The notes below the pieces were generated by a model. That model saw only the letters and a list, made by a program, of their open reading frames with translations. It ran no database searches and was not told the origin of the DNA. Both the position numbers and the translations under genes were made by a program. A stretch of DNA of 64,000 bases from Chromera velia (lineage: Eukaryota; Sar; Chromeraceae): the NCBI GenBank assembly GCA_018398765.1, contig JAHBMJ010003070.1, forward strand, positions 1 through 64,000. The letters are read 5' to 3'. Below are positions 48,787-59,531 of the stretch, in pieces; within the stretch, counting starts at the first letter, position 1; every line of letters starts with the position of its first letter.

Positions 48787-49335
48787 GGTGGAGTGAGCGT
48801 ACGGTTCAGCAATGGGAGTCTCTGAAGTGAAGTCTGTCCTCGACTAACTGGCAATGGGACGGTTCGGGTGTCAGATCACCGGATTCACCACTGAGATCAC
48901 ACAACTGGAACAATAATGCATTGAATGATCCGCGAGCTATAGACGCGGCCATGACGCGGCCCTTTCCACGGAAAACTTGCGCGTGAAATGTCCATAAAAG
49001 CGAAAAAGAGTGCGCGCGTGCCGTCTGCCCTTCGATCTGCCTTCTGCATCCTTCGGCAAGAATGACTCATACAATTGGAATTTGACGTCGTACGTTTCGG
49101 GGCACGTATATAAACCTATGCCTGGATGCACCCCTTTCCATTCTGTAGTCTGTCACCAGCCCTGAAGCCAAATCGATTCAGATCGCCAAATTGTCCGTTG
49201 AATCCCCCCACTGCACAGAGCGGGGTACTGTTTTGCCGTCTCCGCGTCTCCGTGAAATCCCCTATTGCACCCATTCTATTTACACCTCCTCTTTGAGTCT
49301 TTGAAGCTGTACGCATTCGAACAAGAGGGGACGAA
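48787..49335. promoter_or_regulatory. Divergent promoter region, methyltransferase and serine acetyltransferase
   Basis: 549 bases between two head-to-head start codons. A TATA-like word (CGTATATAAACC, about 49105-49116) points towards the acetyltransferase and lies about 220 bases before its ATG. Function is inferred from orientation and this word only. Confidence 0.45.
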
Positions 49336-50832
49336 ATGGACTCGGGTGTTTCAAGATTCAGGTTCGGCTCAGGGTCCCTCGTGGCCCTCGCCGCTGTCGG
49401 TTTCTTGTCCGTTGGCATTCATGCATGCCTGCCTGCTCTGATAAAGGGAAAGTGGAAGTGGAAGAGGCGCAATGAGACAGACGAGTTGCTCCAAGCCGTT
49501 GTGAGAGAAGCAGAAGATGCCATGAAAGCACAACCATTGCTCAGAAAACTCTTCGCTCCGTTGACTGAAGCCGCGTCGTTCGAGGAGGCAGTAGCATTGG
49601 CCGTCAGTCGACGTCTGGCGAACGGTAGCGTATCTGTAAATGGGCTTTTCCAAACTTGTGCCGCAGCTTTCTCCGACCCCTCACCCCAAAGTGAGGAGCG
49701 TCCGAGTGTGGGTGAGTGCCTGCGCCGTGACGTCGCTGCAGTAATTGAGCGCGACCCTGCCTGCAATACTTCCGTGGAGGTTTTGCTCTTCTACAAAGGC
49801 TTTGCGGCGCTTGCAGCCCATAGGGTGGCCCATTGGGCATGGGCTGTGGGTGACACTCACTTGGCCCTGTGGCTCCAGTCGCGTGTCTCCGAAGTGTGGA
49901 GCCTCGACATCCACCCAGCGGCAAGGATTGGAGCTGGGGTGATGTTTGATCATGGGACTGGGATTGTGATAGGGGAGACGGCAACGATCGGAGAGGGGTG
50001 CACGCTGTTGCATGGGGTGACGCTGGGTGCAACTGGAAAGGACAAGGGAGATCGGCACCCGAAGGTCGGAAAGTTCGTTCTAATTGGTGCTGGGGCATCG
50101 ATTCTCGGCAAGATTCACATAAACGACTGCGCCAAAATAGGGTCGGGGTCTATCGTCCTCCGTCACGTTCCTGCAGGTGCGACTGCCGTAGGCATCCCGG
50201 CCAAGATTGTCGGCAGGGCCACGGAGCGCAAACCGTCTTTGCACAACGATTTGGCACTTCATGATGTGACGCTGATTGCACCGGGTCCTCAGGATCGAAG
50301 GTTGCCCCCTGACTGCGACTTTCGGTGTGTGTGGAGGGAAATCGTATCGAATGCCGCGCCCCTCGCGAAGCACATCGGCATTTTCGATTTTAGAGCGGCG
50401 TTGCGTAAATTCTCTATGGAAGACAACGACATCGCGAATCTGTTCTTTCAGCTCGACACAGACAACGATGGACTTGTTGCAGGTAGGTCTGTTTTATTCC
50501 TTTTGGTCGTTTTTTTGTGTCTCATTTTGATCGACGTTTTGATCACACGTTGGGCTGTCAAATTTGTCTGCATGCAGTTTTCACCTCCTCTTTGCCTGTC
50601 TGTTGAGTCGATGCCTCGTTCTGCCTGCCTGCATGTCTGGCTGCGCGTCTGTCTGTCTGTCTGTCTGTCTTTCTTTCTTTCTTTCGTTCTTTCGTTCGTT
50701 CGTTCTCTCTGTCTTGTCTGCCTTTCTGTTTTTCCGTCTTTCGTTCTGTCTGTCTGTCTGTCTGTCTTGCTTTCTTTGTTTATTTATTTACTTATTTATG
50801 TCTTTCTGGCTATCCGTCTTTCTTTCTTTCTT

Positions 50833-50874
<42 letters not shown>

Positions 50875-50884
50875 GCTTGCTTTC

Positions 50885-50933
<49 letters not shown>

Positions 50934-52005
50934 TCCTTCTTCTCTTCTTTCTTTGCCTGTGCTGCCCGTGAAAAGGACAGAGGATAATAAGGAAAGAAAC
51001 ACATAGTGTGGCTGTCTTCTCTTTGTGGAAGTGAAGATTCGCGTGTGAATTCAAGTCACCTTGTGGAGTGTCATCGGGGGGGAATTAAACGTCTCTCCGT
51101 CTCTCTATCTCTCTCGCTTTCGTTCCGTCTGTCCTGCCCCCCCCCCTTTCTCTTCCTCTCTTTCTCTGTGCCGCACCCCCTGCCCGCATTATCTGAGTGG
51201 TCGTGGTGTTCTTCTGTCCTCTTTCCCCCATCGTTTTTGCTCTTGTTCGTCCTTTCTTTCCTTCCTTTTGTGTTCTCTTGTGTACACGGATTTTTTTCTT
51301 TCTTGCCCACTCTCTTTCCTTCTCTCTGTCTCTCTCCCTCTCCCTCCCCGCCTCTCCCTCTCCCTCCCCGCCTCTCTCTCTCTCTCTCTCTTTCCGTTCT
51401 CCATTCTTTCCTTGTCTGTCAGTGTGTGTAGGAGAAAAGAAGAAGTTTTGTCCGTCTGTCTTTCTGTTTGTAAAGAAGAAAGAGCAGAAAGCAAGAAGCC
51501 ATGCAGCCTTTTTGAGGAGCAAGAGAGGAATGGAATGGGGGCAACAGAAAATTTGATTCAGAGACGCAGAAAGGTTCTTGTTCCTCGTTTTGTACGGAAG
51601 CCTTTTTTGCTCGCAAGACGGAACGGCATTCTTTGCACACGCACCTTCAATTTGTGCATCCAGCGTGTTTTTTCTGTTCATGCTTCGAAGTGTGTCCCCT
51701 TCTTCCCAACTGTTACGATAGTACCTATCCCTGCATATTCGGACTGGTGGCTGCCTGTGTGTTCTTTTAGCCTCTTTGGTCGGGATGCTGCCACACTGCA
51801 CGTGCGTGCTTTCAAAAGATTCCACGCACACATACACCTTTACATACACATGATACATACGTATACGCGCATGCACGTGTTTTCAGAGGGCGACCTAGTG
51901 AATTTCTGGGACCTCGTTGCGAAGTTCTGCAAGGGGCGCGGTCCGCAGATGGAAAAACGACCGCAAGTTTTGCAAGACCTGTGCAGTTTGTTGAACAAGC
52001 AATGA
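49336..52005 (+). CDS. cysE: Serine O-acetyltransferase with C-terminal EF-hand-like motif
   Basis: Two exons, 49336-50482 and 51887-52005, with a phase-1 junction; about 421 residues. It makes O-acetylserine from serine and acetyl-CoA, the first step of cysteine synthesis. Residues 13-36 are hydrophobic (SLVALAAVGFLSVGIHACLP), a signal anchor or part of an organelle-targeting leader. The helical N-domain is followed by a left-handed beta-helix: DIHPAARIGAGVMFDHGTG, VIGETATIGEGCTLLHGVTL, then GATGKDKGDRHPKV and VLIGAGASILGKIHI. The active-site His and Asp region of SATs is intact. After the catalytic part, FFQLDTDNDGLVA in exon 1 joins EGDLVNFWDLV in exon 2 to make an EF-hand loop (D, D, D, G at loop positions 1, 3, 5, 6, but Asp at position 12). 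The usual C-terminal tail ending in Ile that docks into O-acetylserine sulfhydrylase is absent. Confidence 0.9.
50640..51425. repeat. Pyrimidine microsatellite cluster in the acetyltransferase intron
   Basis: CTGT, CTTT, CGTT and CT repeats fill much of the 1.4-kb intron between the two acetyltransferase exons. They produce long spurious frames on both strands. Confidence 0.9.
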
Positions 52006-52774
52006 TCGATAAACAACTATGTCGAATGCTGAATGCATGGAGGAGGTGGGTCCAGGATCGGAGGATCCTAGCCACGATCCACCGCGTGTGTGGGGGAGCC
52101 GTGTGGTCCCGTTCCTCTCAGAGTTGGCGTGCGTCGAAACGTGAATATGTCATCCGAAATTCTTGAAATTTCCCACGCACATGCTGACAGTTCGACCCCG
52201 CCGGCCCTGCTGATTGATTCTTTATCACTAGTATTGATTATGTCTGCAAGTTTGAATTTGGCAATTTCTGCTAGTATATGTTTTGGCATGTTTTTGCATG
52301 TTGTGCCTGCTGACTCCGCTTAAAGTTTTCGAATTTTGATCAAATTCAATAAATTTATCATTAAAAAACTTTATCAGCATTTTTTAAATTTAAAGTTAAT
52401 TGTTTTAATTTCCCAAGAAATGGTTGTTACCCTGTAATTTTGACTAATGTAGATGTTTAAAGTAATTTAGAGTACTTCAGCTATTTTAGCTGAGTAATTT
52501 AGAGCAATTCAAATTAATTTAGAATAAATTATTAGAAAGCTAAATTACTAATTTTGGATAAATTTTAGAGGTTAATTAATTTATCATGAACGTTATTAAC
52601 TAGGTTATTAAAAGAGTTGGACGTTCTAACTAACAGTGCTTTAATTGTGCTTATAAGTCTATATAAGAGCTAAAAACACTATTAATTAGTTTAAACTGTC
52701 TCTATATAAATGTTAACGGCTTTAGTTTACCAGATGCTGAACTTGCGGCTGAAGGCGCCTATGCGGAATTTAAA
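52006..52774. other. AT-rich spacer
   Basis: No gene seen before 52775. The first 300 bases include the acetyltransferase 3' flank. From 52320 to about 52720 the sequence is strongly AT-rich (TTAATTTAGA-type words), like the islands near 44 and 47 kb. Confidence 0.5.
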
Positions 52775-53498
52775 ATGTCTATGGCTAGTGTCTATGGTGT
52801 CCCAGGGGTAATGAGAAAGACACTTGGAGTCTGGGAGGTTGTAGAGTCGAGGTGCCAGAGGCCTATTTCTACGTGGTCCCGTTCTAAGCAGAACCTTCAC
52901 TATCGTGTGTGCCAGTGTGTGCAGGCTCTCCATACCTTTAGTATGCTCGCAGACGAGCGAGACCCTGCCAGGGGCAATCCAATTCCTCCCACAGGTGCGT
53001 GACCGTGCATCTGTGGTCCTTCACGTTTTTTGGGTCTCAGCTCTCTGCTCGATCACTTGTGTTGCACCAACTAATGCCCTTGCGTTGCTTATCCTGTTCT
53101 GCTTGTTGATCATCCAGCTTCGATCCTGTGAGTATGGGCAGAGATGCCTTCTATCTCTTCCCAGAGTTTTGTGTTTACATGCAGTCCTCCGCATAGGCAT
53201 TCTGGCCTTGGCCCACTCGATCATGTGAATTTACCCTCTTTTTTGATGTGCAGCTTGGACGTTGTCGGGCAAGACGAGGAATCGGCTCGCCCATGTGTAC
53301 AATGGGAATATAACGAACTTCCAGTCTGCAGAGGAAAAGCTTCGGAGAAGGAATCCTAATTACGTTCTCAAGGACCTCCCCGGTACTTGTGAAGATCCGC
53401 TCTGGAGTCAGTTCGCTTCAGGCGCCGACTTAGACATCTTTGAGCTCTCTGCCCTCAAGAACGAGCGTTGTCGGGAAGCCAAAAGTAACCGTGGTTAG
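52775..53498 (+). CDS. Hypothetical two-exon protein, 154 residues
   Basis: Exons 52775-52994 and 53254-53498 join in phase 1 with a good donor (ACAG/GTGCGT) and acceptor (ATGTGCAG/CTTGG). The frame is also open upstream of the ATG (FSLPDAELAAEGAYAEFK), so the true start may be earlier. Visible motifs: SVYGVPGVMRKTLGVWEVVE, LHYRVCQCVQALHTFSMLAD, RNRLAHVYNGNITNFQSAEE. No signal peptide or membrane segment, and no family recognised. The position between an AT-rich island and a diverged tandem repeat suggests it may belong to a mobile element. The second half could be read further if a donor at the final codon (CGTG/GTTAGT) is used. Confidence 0.4.
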
Positions 53499-53869
53499 TC
53501 TTTTTAGTGGATCTCTCTGTCCGGTCCGTATGCCGCCTGCTTAAAAGCCTCCGAAGCCTATATACGGCTATCGTTGTGCACATTGTCTGGTCTCCGACTT
53601 TTATCCTGAAAATCCCTAGCATACATTACTCGTTATCATCTTTTTAGATCGACTATTGTGTTGTCTCGTTATTTGTATACGTTCCTGTGTATTGTTTTCA
53701 TCGCCTCTTCCTCTGTCTGCTTGGATGACCTCCTGGACCGTTAAGCAGGTCTCGTGCCTGTCTGTGTGTACTCTTTCTATGTTTGGTTCGTGGCCGTCAG
53801 AGACCTCGGTTCTCTGGTTCTCTCTCGAGTTGCGTGTGACTCGTCTAGCTTAACCCGCATGGCTTCCCC

Positions 53870-54125
53870 AACAGTCTGGCACAAACGTCTTTTTTCTTTT
53901 TCCGTCGCGACCTCGCCCATATAAAAAATTTTCTATCATACACTCGGCATCTCCATCTCTCCAAGTTGACATGCGCGGGCTGTGTGTGGCTGTTGGTTGG
54001 GTGTGCGGTGGTAGGATGGAACCGTTAAGCAGCCTGAGCATACGTACCATGAGAGCGTGTATGTCTGCGTCAAGAGGCTTGGTCTTGGTCTGTCGAGATT
54101 GGAGTGTCTGCGGGCTTTGAAATTC
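53870..54125 (+). repeat. Copy 1 of a diverged tandem duplication
   Basis: Shares with 54240-54510, in the same order, the blocks CTATCATACACTCGGCATCT / AGTTGACATGC / GGTGGTAGGATGGAA / GGTCTTGGTCTGTCGAG / GAGTGTCTGCGGGC. Copies are about 360 bases apart. No coding potential seen. Confidence 0.6.
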
Positions 54126-54239
54126 CTCAGAATCTCCAGCATGTGTTCGATGTCTTCAGATGAAAGTGCGCGAGTGCTGTGTGTGTGAGTGGCTAGCTAT
54201 ATGAGACACTTGAGCGCAGTGTCCGCGGGGTTCCCGCCC

Positions 54240-54510
54240 CCCCTTTCTTTTTCTCGTCACCCGAACAAAAACTTCTCCATCATACATTCAGTATCTCCAT
54301 CTCTTTAAGTTGACGTGCATACGTGTGTTTTATAGGTGGCTGTACATGCGATGGTGGGATGGAAGTTATATATATCATAGAACCATCATGCAAGCAGTAT
54401 GGATACATACCGTAAAATGCCGTGAAGAAGTATGTGTGTGCCTGCATCGAAAGGTCTGGTCTCGGGTTTGCGTGGTCTGTTGAGCTTTGAGTGTCTGCGG
54501 GCCTTTCTCG
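54240..54510 (+). repeat. Copy 2 of a diverged tandem duplication
   Basis: Matching blocks: CCATCATACATTCAGTATCT / AGTTGACGTGC / GCGATGGTGGGATGGAA / GGTCTGTTGAGCTTTGAG / GAGTGTCTGCGGGC. Spacing between blocks differs slightly from copy 1. Confidence 0.6.
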
Positions 54511-55229
54511 GTTTTTTCTCGTCGGCCGAACGAAAATAAGCCCTAGAAGAATCGTAGAGGCCCCCGTGAAGCCTCAAAGAGAGACGGAACTAGGAGATGG
54601 GAGCAGACTAAACCCGCCTCCTTCCGAACATCACAGCGCATTCTCGTCTTCCCATTAGTTCCGGCCCCTTCACAAGTCGTCAAGGACCAAGAGGCTGCTT
54701 CTCGGGACGAGCGACGCCTCCTGGCTCCCATCACCCCACCAATAAGCAAGATCAACAACGAATACCAGACAACACCCAGGCTTACCGCGCCAAAATGAAC
54801 TGTCCAGTCTCACTTTGAAGCTATATATAGCTCGATCTGTGGCTGATAGCTTTTTTGACGCCGGTTTTGTGCCACCTCTCTACAGCTTTGCCGTTGTCTT
54901 TAAGTCGCCATCACGTTGTGGTGTGCGGAATGTGTGTGCAACCCGTGCAAAATGCCGATATAGCGCCATATGCCGTCTACGTGCGTAGCACATATTAATA
55001 TACAGGATGTCACTTCTATAGGCTCCAGTAGCATACCGGGGCCCAGCAAAAAATCATCTGGACTAAAAGCCTCTTAGTATTAATCCTCAGGGCCGTGTTG
55101 TAAAAAGACTGTCTAAAGTCTGGACGATGAAAGTGGAAAGACTATCATGCAAACAGACAGAAAGATAAAAGTGGAGAGTTCGTCATTCAAGCACGAAAGA
55201 TGAAAATAAAGAGAAGTTCAATGTTTGCA
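54511..55229. other. Spacer, no gene seen
   Basis: Mixed sequence without a convincing frame. Near 55040 it contains CATACCGGGGCCCAGCAAAA, which resembles a word at about 58144 on the far side of the hAT-like element. Confidence 0.4.
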
Positions 55230-55431
55230 TGACACTGTGTGTTTGTGTATGTATGTGTGTATATGTGTGTGTGTGCGTGTGCATGCAAGCAACATTAAGC
55301 ACGAGATGAAAGCAAAAGGCAAAAGGAGACAGAGGAATACAGAGGTGGTCGTGCGGGTTCGCACGTTCGTGTTCTCTCTCTCTCTCTCTGTGTGTGTATG
55401 TGTGTGTGTATGTGTGTGTGTGTGTGTATGT

Positions 55432-55472
<41 letters not shown>

Positions 55473-55486
55473 TATAACTGGTGTAT
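55230..55486. repeat. (TG)n / (CT)n microsatellite
   Basis: TG runs with GTATG variants and a short CT run. It creates a spurious plus-strand frame that continues past the repeat to 55674; the part after the repeat has no recognisable motif. Confidence 0.9.
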
Positions 55487-55870
55487 ACATATTCTGTTTC
55501 ATGATTGAAGCCAGAGTGGACTTCTACTACATTATGCACAACAATTGTTTCAAGTTTAGCAAGTCAATGGCAGCAAGTCATTGGATATGCGGTGCGAAAG
55601 ATGCTGTAGGTTTCGGTGCCAACTTTTGGAGCGGTACACACTGGCAGGTGAAGGTGCACCTGCATCTATCCTAGATGGTATCTTATAAATATTTATTTAT
55701 ACAAACAACTACTCACCGTTTTATGCCTGTAAATTACTTTAATGTTTTCATTTCTTTAACTGTTTTCATTTATTTAAAGCAAATTTCAAACATGAATTAG
55801 ACCAAATTTAATTAAGAATCAGTTATAGTATTATAAATTTTCCGTATCTTATTCATATATATGTACGTAT

Positions 55871-55889
55871 ACACAGTACGGTTAGGAGT
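55871..55889 (+). repeat. Left terminal inverted repeat of hAT-like element
   Basis: Matches the right end 57837-57857 over CAGTACGGTTAGGAGT without mismatch. Confidence 0.7.
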
Positions 55890-56499
55890 AACGATAGTAG
55901 GATGGTTAGCGGCCGCCCGGGTTACCAATTTCACGGTTACGGTAGTAGTTTTTAGTACCATAACCATGGTAGTGGTAGTGTTACATATTTTTCCTAATAC
56001 TAGTGAACTTTAAACCTGTTTTATCTAGTTTTACCATCAAATCTACAATCAACAGAGGCTACAGAGTAAACACCATTGTTACATCAATGTTGCTAAACTC
56101 TTAGATCTGAGATAATAATCATAATATCAGAGATATTACTCTATCACTATAAATGATGATATTATATCATGATTATGATGCTGTAGTACCATGCCAATTG
56201 TTCAACTGTGCGATGAAACATATCATGAATGCAAGCTCACTTAGTGAGGCCTGCCAGTGATGTACTGATTGATTGATTGATCCAGCGGACTCCAACGAAA
56301 ATACGACCTTGAGGAGTGACTGGGGGGGAGGTGTGTCGCTGCCTCCCCACCCAGACTTCGGCCGGTCAACCCTAAATGAATGCGTGGTTTGCCTCTTCCA
56401 GCCGGGGGAGAAACACAGAACAAAAAAAAGAAGAACGAAGAGAGGAACAAAGGAAAAAAGATTGTTTCTCTTCGTGTATATGTGTGTGTGTGTTATGAG

Positions 56500-57237
56500 G
56501 GGAAATTGGGGGATCACGATATGGTCACCGGCTGGGCCGACGACCTCGCCCCCCAAGAACAGCTTGTTAATGAAGGCCTTCATGTTTGCGGCATGGTCAG
56601 AGAGGGTGGTAATACCCAGCTTTTCGTCCAGCTCGACCACCACCAGACTCGTCCAGACGACGTAGGCAGTGATGTCGGCGTTCTGGCAGAAGAGGCGTCA
56701 TACGATGACATACATGCGCTTGCCAAGAAGAGGGTAGAGGAGTTGGACAAGGAGATACTTTCTGTGTTTTTTTTGATTCCCGTCTAAGATGATAACGTAC
56801 AGACTTTTCGGGAAAATCTCCTGTACCCTTGCCTCCAGCATTTCACAGATGTCACTGCACGCTTCCGTAAGCCTCATTTTGTGGCCATGGAATGCTTGTT
56901 GAATAGCAGGAGAGCACCTGCTGAATACCTGCTTGGCGTGCTCCAGCTCAGCGTTGAAAGCAATCTTGGAAATCATCGCATCCTGTGCCATGATTCTGGC
57001 ATTTGTGAGGGAGGAGGTGGTGTACGGGATTCGAGAAGACGCCTCCCCGCACTTTACTACATGGGAGACGAACGTTCCAATTTTGTGGTCCAGTAAAAAA
57101 GGCTGAGCATCTGGGTTTTTCAACAGACAACACGTACAGAAAACGAGGAAGAACTTCTGGCTGTTCGGAGGGACGTATGGGGGAACAGTTTTCTTTGGAG
57201 TTCCAAACTGCTCCACAAATTTGGCCGTCTCCATCAT
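56500..57237 (-). pseudogene. Degenerate hAT-like transposase
   Basis: Minus-strand frame open from 57237 to 56698, ended by a TGA, then open again in the same frame to beyond 56500. Upstream part: KFVEQFGTPKKTVPPYVPPN, then FLVFCTCCLLKNPDAQPFL. Middle: FSRCSPAIQQAFHGHKMRLT and SLYVIILDGNQKKHRKYLLV. After the stop: ITAYVVWTSLVVVELDEKLG and SDHAANMKAFINKLF. The DG...YLLV and SDHAANM segments resemble two conserved blocks of hAT transposases, but the match is by eye and short. The C-terminal dimerisation region is not visible, and the frame decays into repeat-like sequence below 56500. Confidence 0.45.
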
Positions 57238-57836
57238 GCCGAAGTCTCGAGGAGCAAGGGCAGCCTCAACATAGTCGGAACGGCCTGCAATGCCATTCTT
57301 GAGCCTCTATGCCAAAAGGTCAGCAACTAACTCAGTTCTTGGCTGAGCCGGCTCGGCCATGATGGCCGACTGAGAGAGGAGAGAGAAGAAAGGAAAAACT
57401 TCACTGCACTGCATCTCATGATAAGACAAGAAACCCAAAAATTACTAAACACAGTGAACAGTAAACCAGGAAGAAGCGGACCACTCAGTCTTGTTTCCCA
57501 GTTTTTCATATATAGTGAGAAAGCACTGATCACTGCCGAACTGCAGCCTTCGTCAATTATTCGTCTGCTCTGATAGGGGATAGAAGAGAAATGATTACAT
57601 AATTTTGACTATAAGTAAGGTTGACTTTCATTTAAAAATTGATTTTTGAAAGTTAAAACGGATTTGAAGGAGACGGATTTTTTTTCAATCCATGCGTCAC
57701 GCTTTTTTTGTATCCTTTACCAGAGTCTTAGCCCGAACTACCATAGTAGTGGTAGGGGCCCTTGGACCCCCAAGTTACCGCCCCATGGTTACCAAAGTGA
57801 CGGTAACTCGCCGCCTCCCTAAGGGGCCCGGTAATA

Positions 57837-57857
57837 ACTCCTAACCGTACTGTATAT
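57837..57857 (-). repeat. Right terminal inverted repeat of hAT-like element
   Basis: Inverted copy of 55871-55889, with two extra bases at the outer edge. Confidence 0.7.
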
Positions 57858-57865
57858 GTACGTAT

Positions 57866-58583
57866 GTGAATGTATAGTTATATTATAATATGTATATCCT
57901 AGGTATTATCATTATTAATTAATTCTGCTATACATTCTGATAGTTGAACTTATTATAAATGCAGTTTAAACAACAAAACAATGTTTAATATCATTAGAAA
58001 TTGTTTTAAAATGCTCTAAAAAATATGTAGATACTTCATAATTTTGGAGACCATTTAGGTGTTGGAGACCATTTAAAAATTTTTTCCTTATACGCGGTGT
58101 ACATGGTCACTATGCACTATGCTGCCTCCACTACGCTTCTGCGGTATGCCGGGGCCCAGTAAGGCCAAAAAAGTAGAAACATTATTCATATAGCATTGTG
58201 GAGGTTAGAATGTGACTATGACAAGCATTCGTATCAGGACCACGTCTACGGTGGGCGCCGCATCAAGCGCACCATACAGCATGCATACAGAATTAATGGT
58301 GCTCGCATGCAGTCAATAGCAAGTCATCTGTTGTTTAGCTTGAACCCAAGAGATTGTAGTACTGACTTTGCATGACAGAACTTTAATCTTATGAGCCCTG
58401 TACGCTACCCAACGTGGTAGCAGAGCAGAGTTCGACCACGGACTGCTGCTCTTCTGTTGAATCTTGATACGAGACGACTCTCTGTATCGATTGAACAACA
58501 GTTGTCAGCCTGTCTTCTGCACCAAAAAGAATTCTTTTATATGTGTAGATTGTAAGCCTTAGAAGTTCTTATGCTTCAGAAAA
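57866..58583. other. AT-rich spacer, no gene seen
   Basis: AT-rich to about 58090, with a short direct repeat GGAGACCATTTA near 58050 and 58070. It then holds the word GGTATGCCGGGGCCCAGTAA (about 58143) and mixed sequence. Confidence 0.45.
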
Positions 58584-58907
58584 ATGGTAGGACAGAAAAG
58601 GAAAGGGGCTGAAAGATTGGCGGCAGTTGCCTCTATGATTGACATTGCCCACAAACTTTGCAACGTCTCGGTCGGTGCGGTCAAGGAGAAAGGCAATGCT
58701 GTTAATGCAGATCTCTCAGAGCTTGTAGAAAAGTTAAGACCCTGGCTGCTCTCTGCTGCGATGCCTTGTACAGAGGGAGAGAAGCCTGAGAAGAGAGAGA
58801 GAGAGCCGCAAGAGGCAGAAGCGAAGAGGAAAAAGAAAAGAAAAGCAAGAAGAGCCCCCCGATTCTCCGTAAAGCAGTGGTTGCAGCATCCTGCAGCTAT
58901 TGTATAA
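58584..58907 (+). CDS. Small basic hypothetical protein
   Basis: A 107-residue frame with an ATG start in good context (AAAATGG). A predicted helical first half (AERLAAVASMIDIAHKLCNV, DLSELVEKLRPWLLSAAMP) is followed by a charged, Lys/Arg-rich end (KRKKKRKARRAPRF) that resembles a nuclear localisation signal. No family recognised. A second open stretch in another frame (about 58908-58968, LDDSSEEVFEERGKEEKDL) and a possible exon after a TGCAG acceptor (58990-59139) could extend it by splicing, but I cannot settle the joins. The 58.9-59.1 kb stretch is also open on the minus strand. Confidence 0.4.
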   Translation: MVGQKRKGAERLAAVASMIDIAHKLCNVSVGAVKEKGNAVNADLSELVEKLRPWLLSAAMPCTEGEKPEKREREPQEAEAKRKKKRKARRAPRFSVKQWLQHPAAIV

Positions 58908-59139
58908 CACAGCTTGATGACAGTTCTGAAGAAGTCTTTGAGGAGAGGGGAAAAGAAGAGAAAGACTTGTAGCCTGTTCTGCTTGCAGGTTTACCTACGG
59001 GTGCATTTCTAGAGGTCGAGCCAAGAACGTCGTTTGACTTCAGTTCCGGCTCCCCCATGATGGCTTTGGCCGGAAGGGATGGACAAATTACAGCAACAGC
59101 AGCAAAGGGTCCATATCCCATGATGATTGGACACATCTA

Positions 59140-59531
59140 GCTGAAAAAAAAAGGAAAAGCAGAGAGGACAAGGGAGAAGAGGAGAAAAAAAAGGGAAACA
59201 AAGAGTGAGAAGAGACACCAGGCCGAGCTCCATTCGATCAGACAGGAGCATATTCGGTTCGGGATTTTGTTTGAGCACCCAGGGTGGCTACGCGAGGAGA
59301 CGAGGGGTTTCGGCAACCAAGTCATGCCAAGAGTGGACCCATTCCAGTTCTGCTCTGTTCGGCAATCTGATCAGCATGTCGCTCTTCAAGGTGGGGAAAA
59401 CCCAGAAAGAACAGCAGTCCTCGAAGGGAGGAGAAGGAGGAAAGAAGCACGAAGGGAAAGAAAGAGGGATGCGGAGTGGAGAGCCGTAAGAAGAGTCGCC
59501 GAGGGGGTGGGTATCACTGAGCAGCTCCGCG
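59140..59531. other. Purine-rich stretch, no supported gene
   Basis: Purine-rich on the plus strand. Frames are open on both strands, but codon content follows the purine bias and no motif is recognisable. Confidence 0.35.

Larger units (their letters stand above)
55871..57857 (-). mobile_element. hAT-like DNA transposon remnant
   Basis: The ends are inverted: left ACACAGTACGGTTAGGAGT (55871-55889), right the complement of ATATACAGTACGGTTAGGAGT (57837-57857). An identical 8-base word GTACGTAT flanks both sides (55863-55870 and 57858-57865). Eight-base target duplications and CAG-starting ends are hAT hallmarks. More GGTTACC/GGTAACC words lie inside both ends. The minus-strand frame inside has a hAT-like flavour (SLYVIILDGN; ITTLSDHAANMKAFINKLF, recalling the TDNAxNM block). 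The element is about 2 kb and appears non-functional. The palindromic nature of GTACGTAT weakens the duplication evidence. Confidence 0.6.

Noticed and set aside
49336-51006. Acetyltransferase read straight through to 51006 as 556 residues
   Set aside because: After 50482 the frame is CTGT/CTTT repeat translation. Splicing to 51887 gives a proper end and completes an EF-hand loop.
50564-51876. ORFs on both strands inside the acetyltransferase intron
   Set aside because: Low-complexity repeat translations (Ser/Leu/Phe or Arg/Glu/Lys).
55218-55674. ORFs over the TG repeat on both strands
   Set aside because: Repeat translation; the unique end (FCFMIEARVDFYYIMHNN) is too short and without motif to call.
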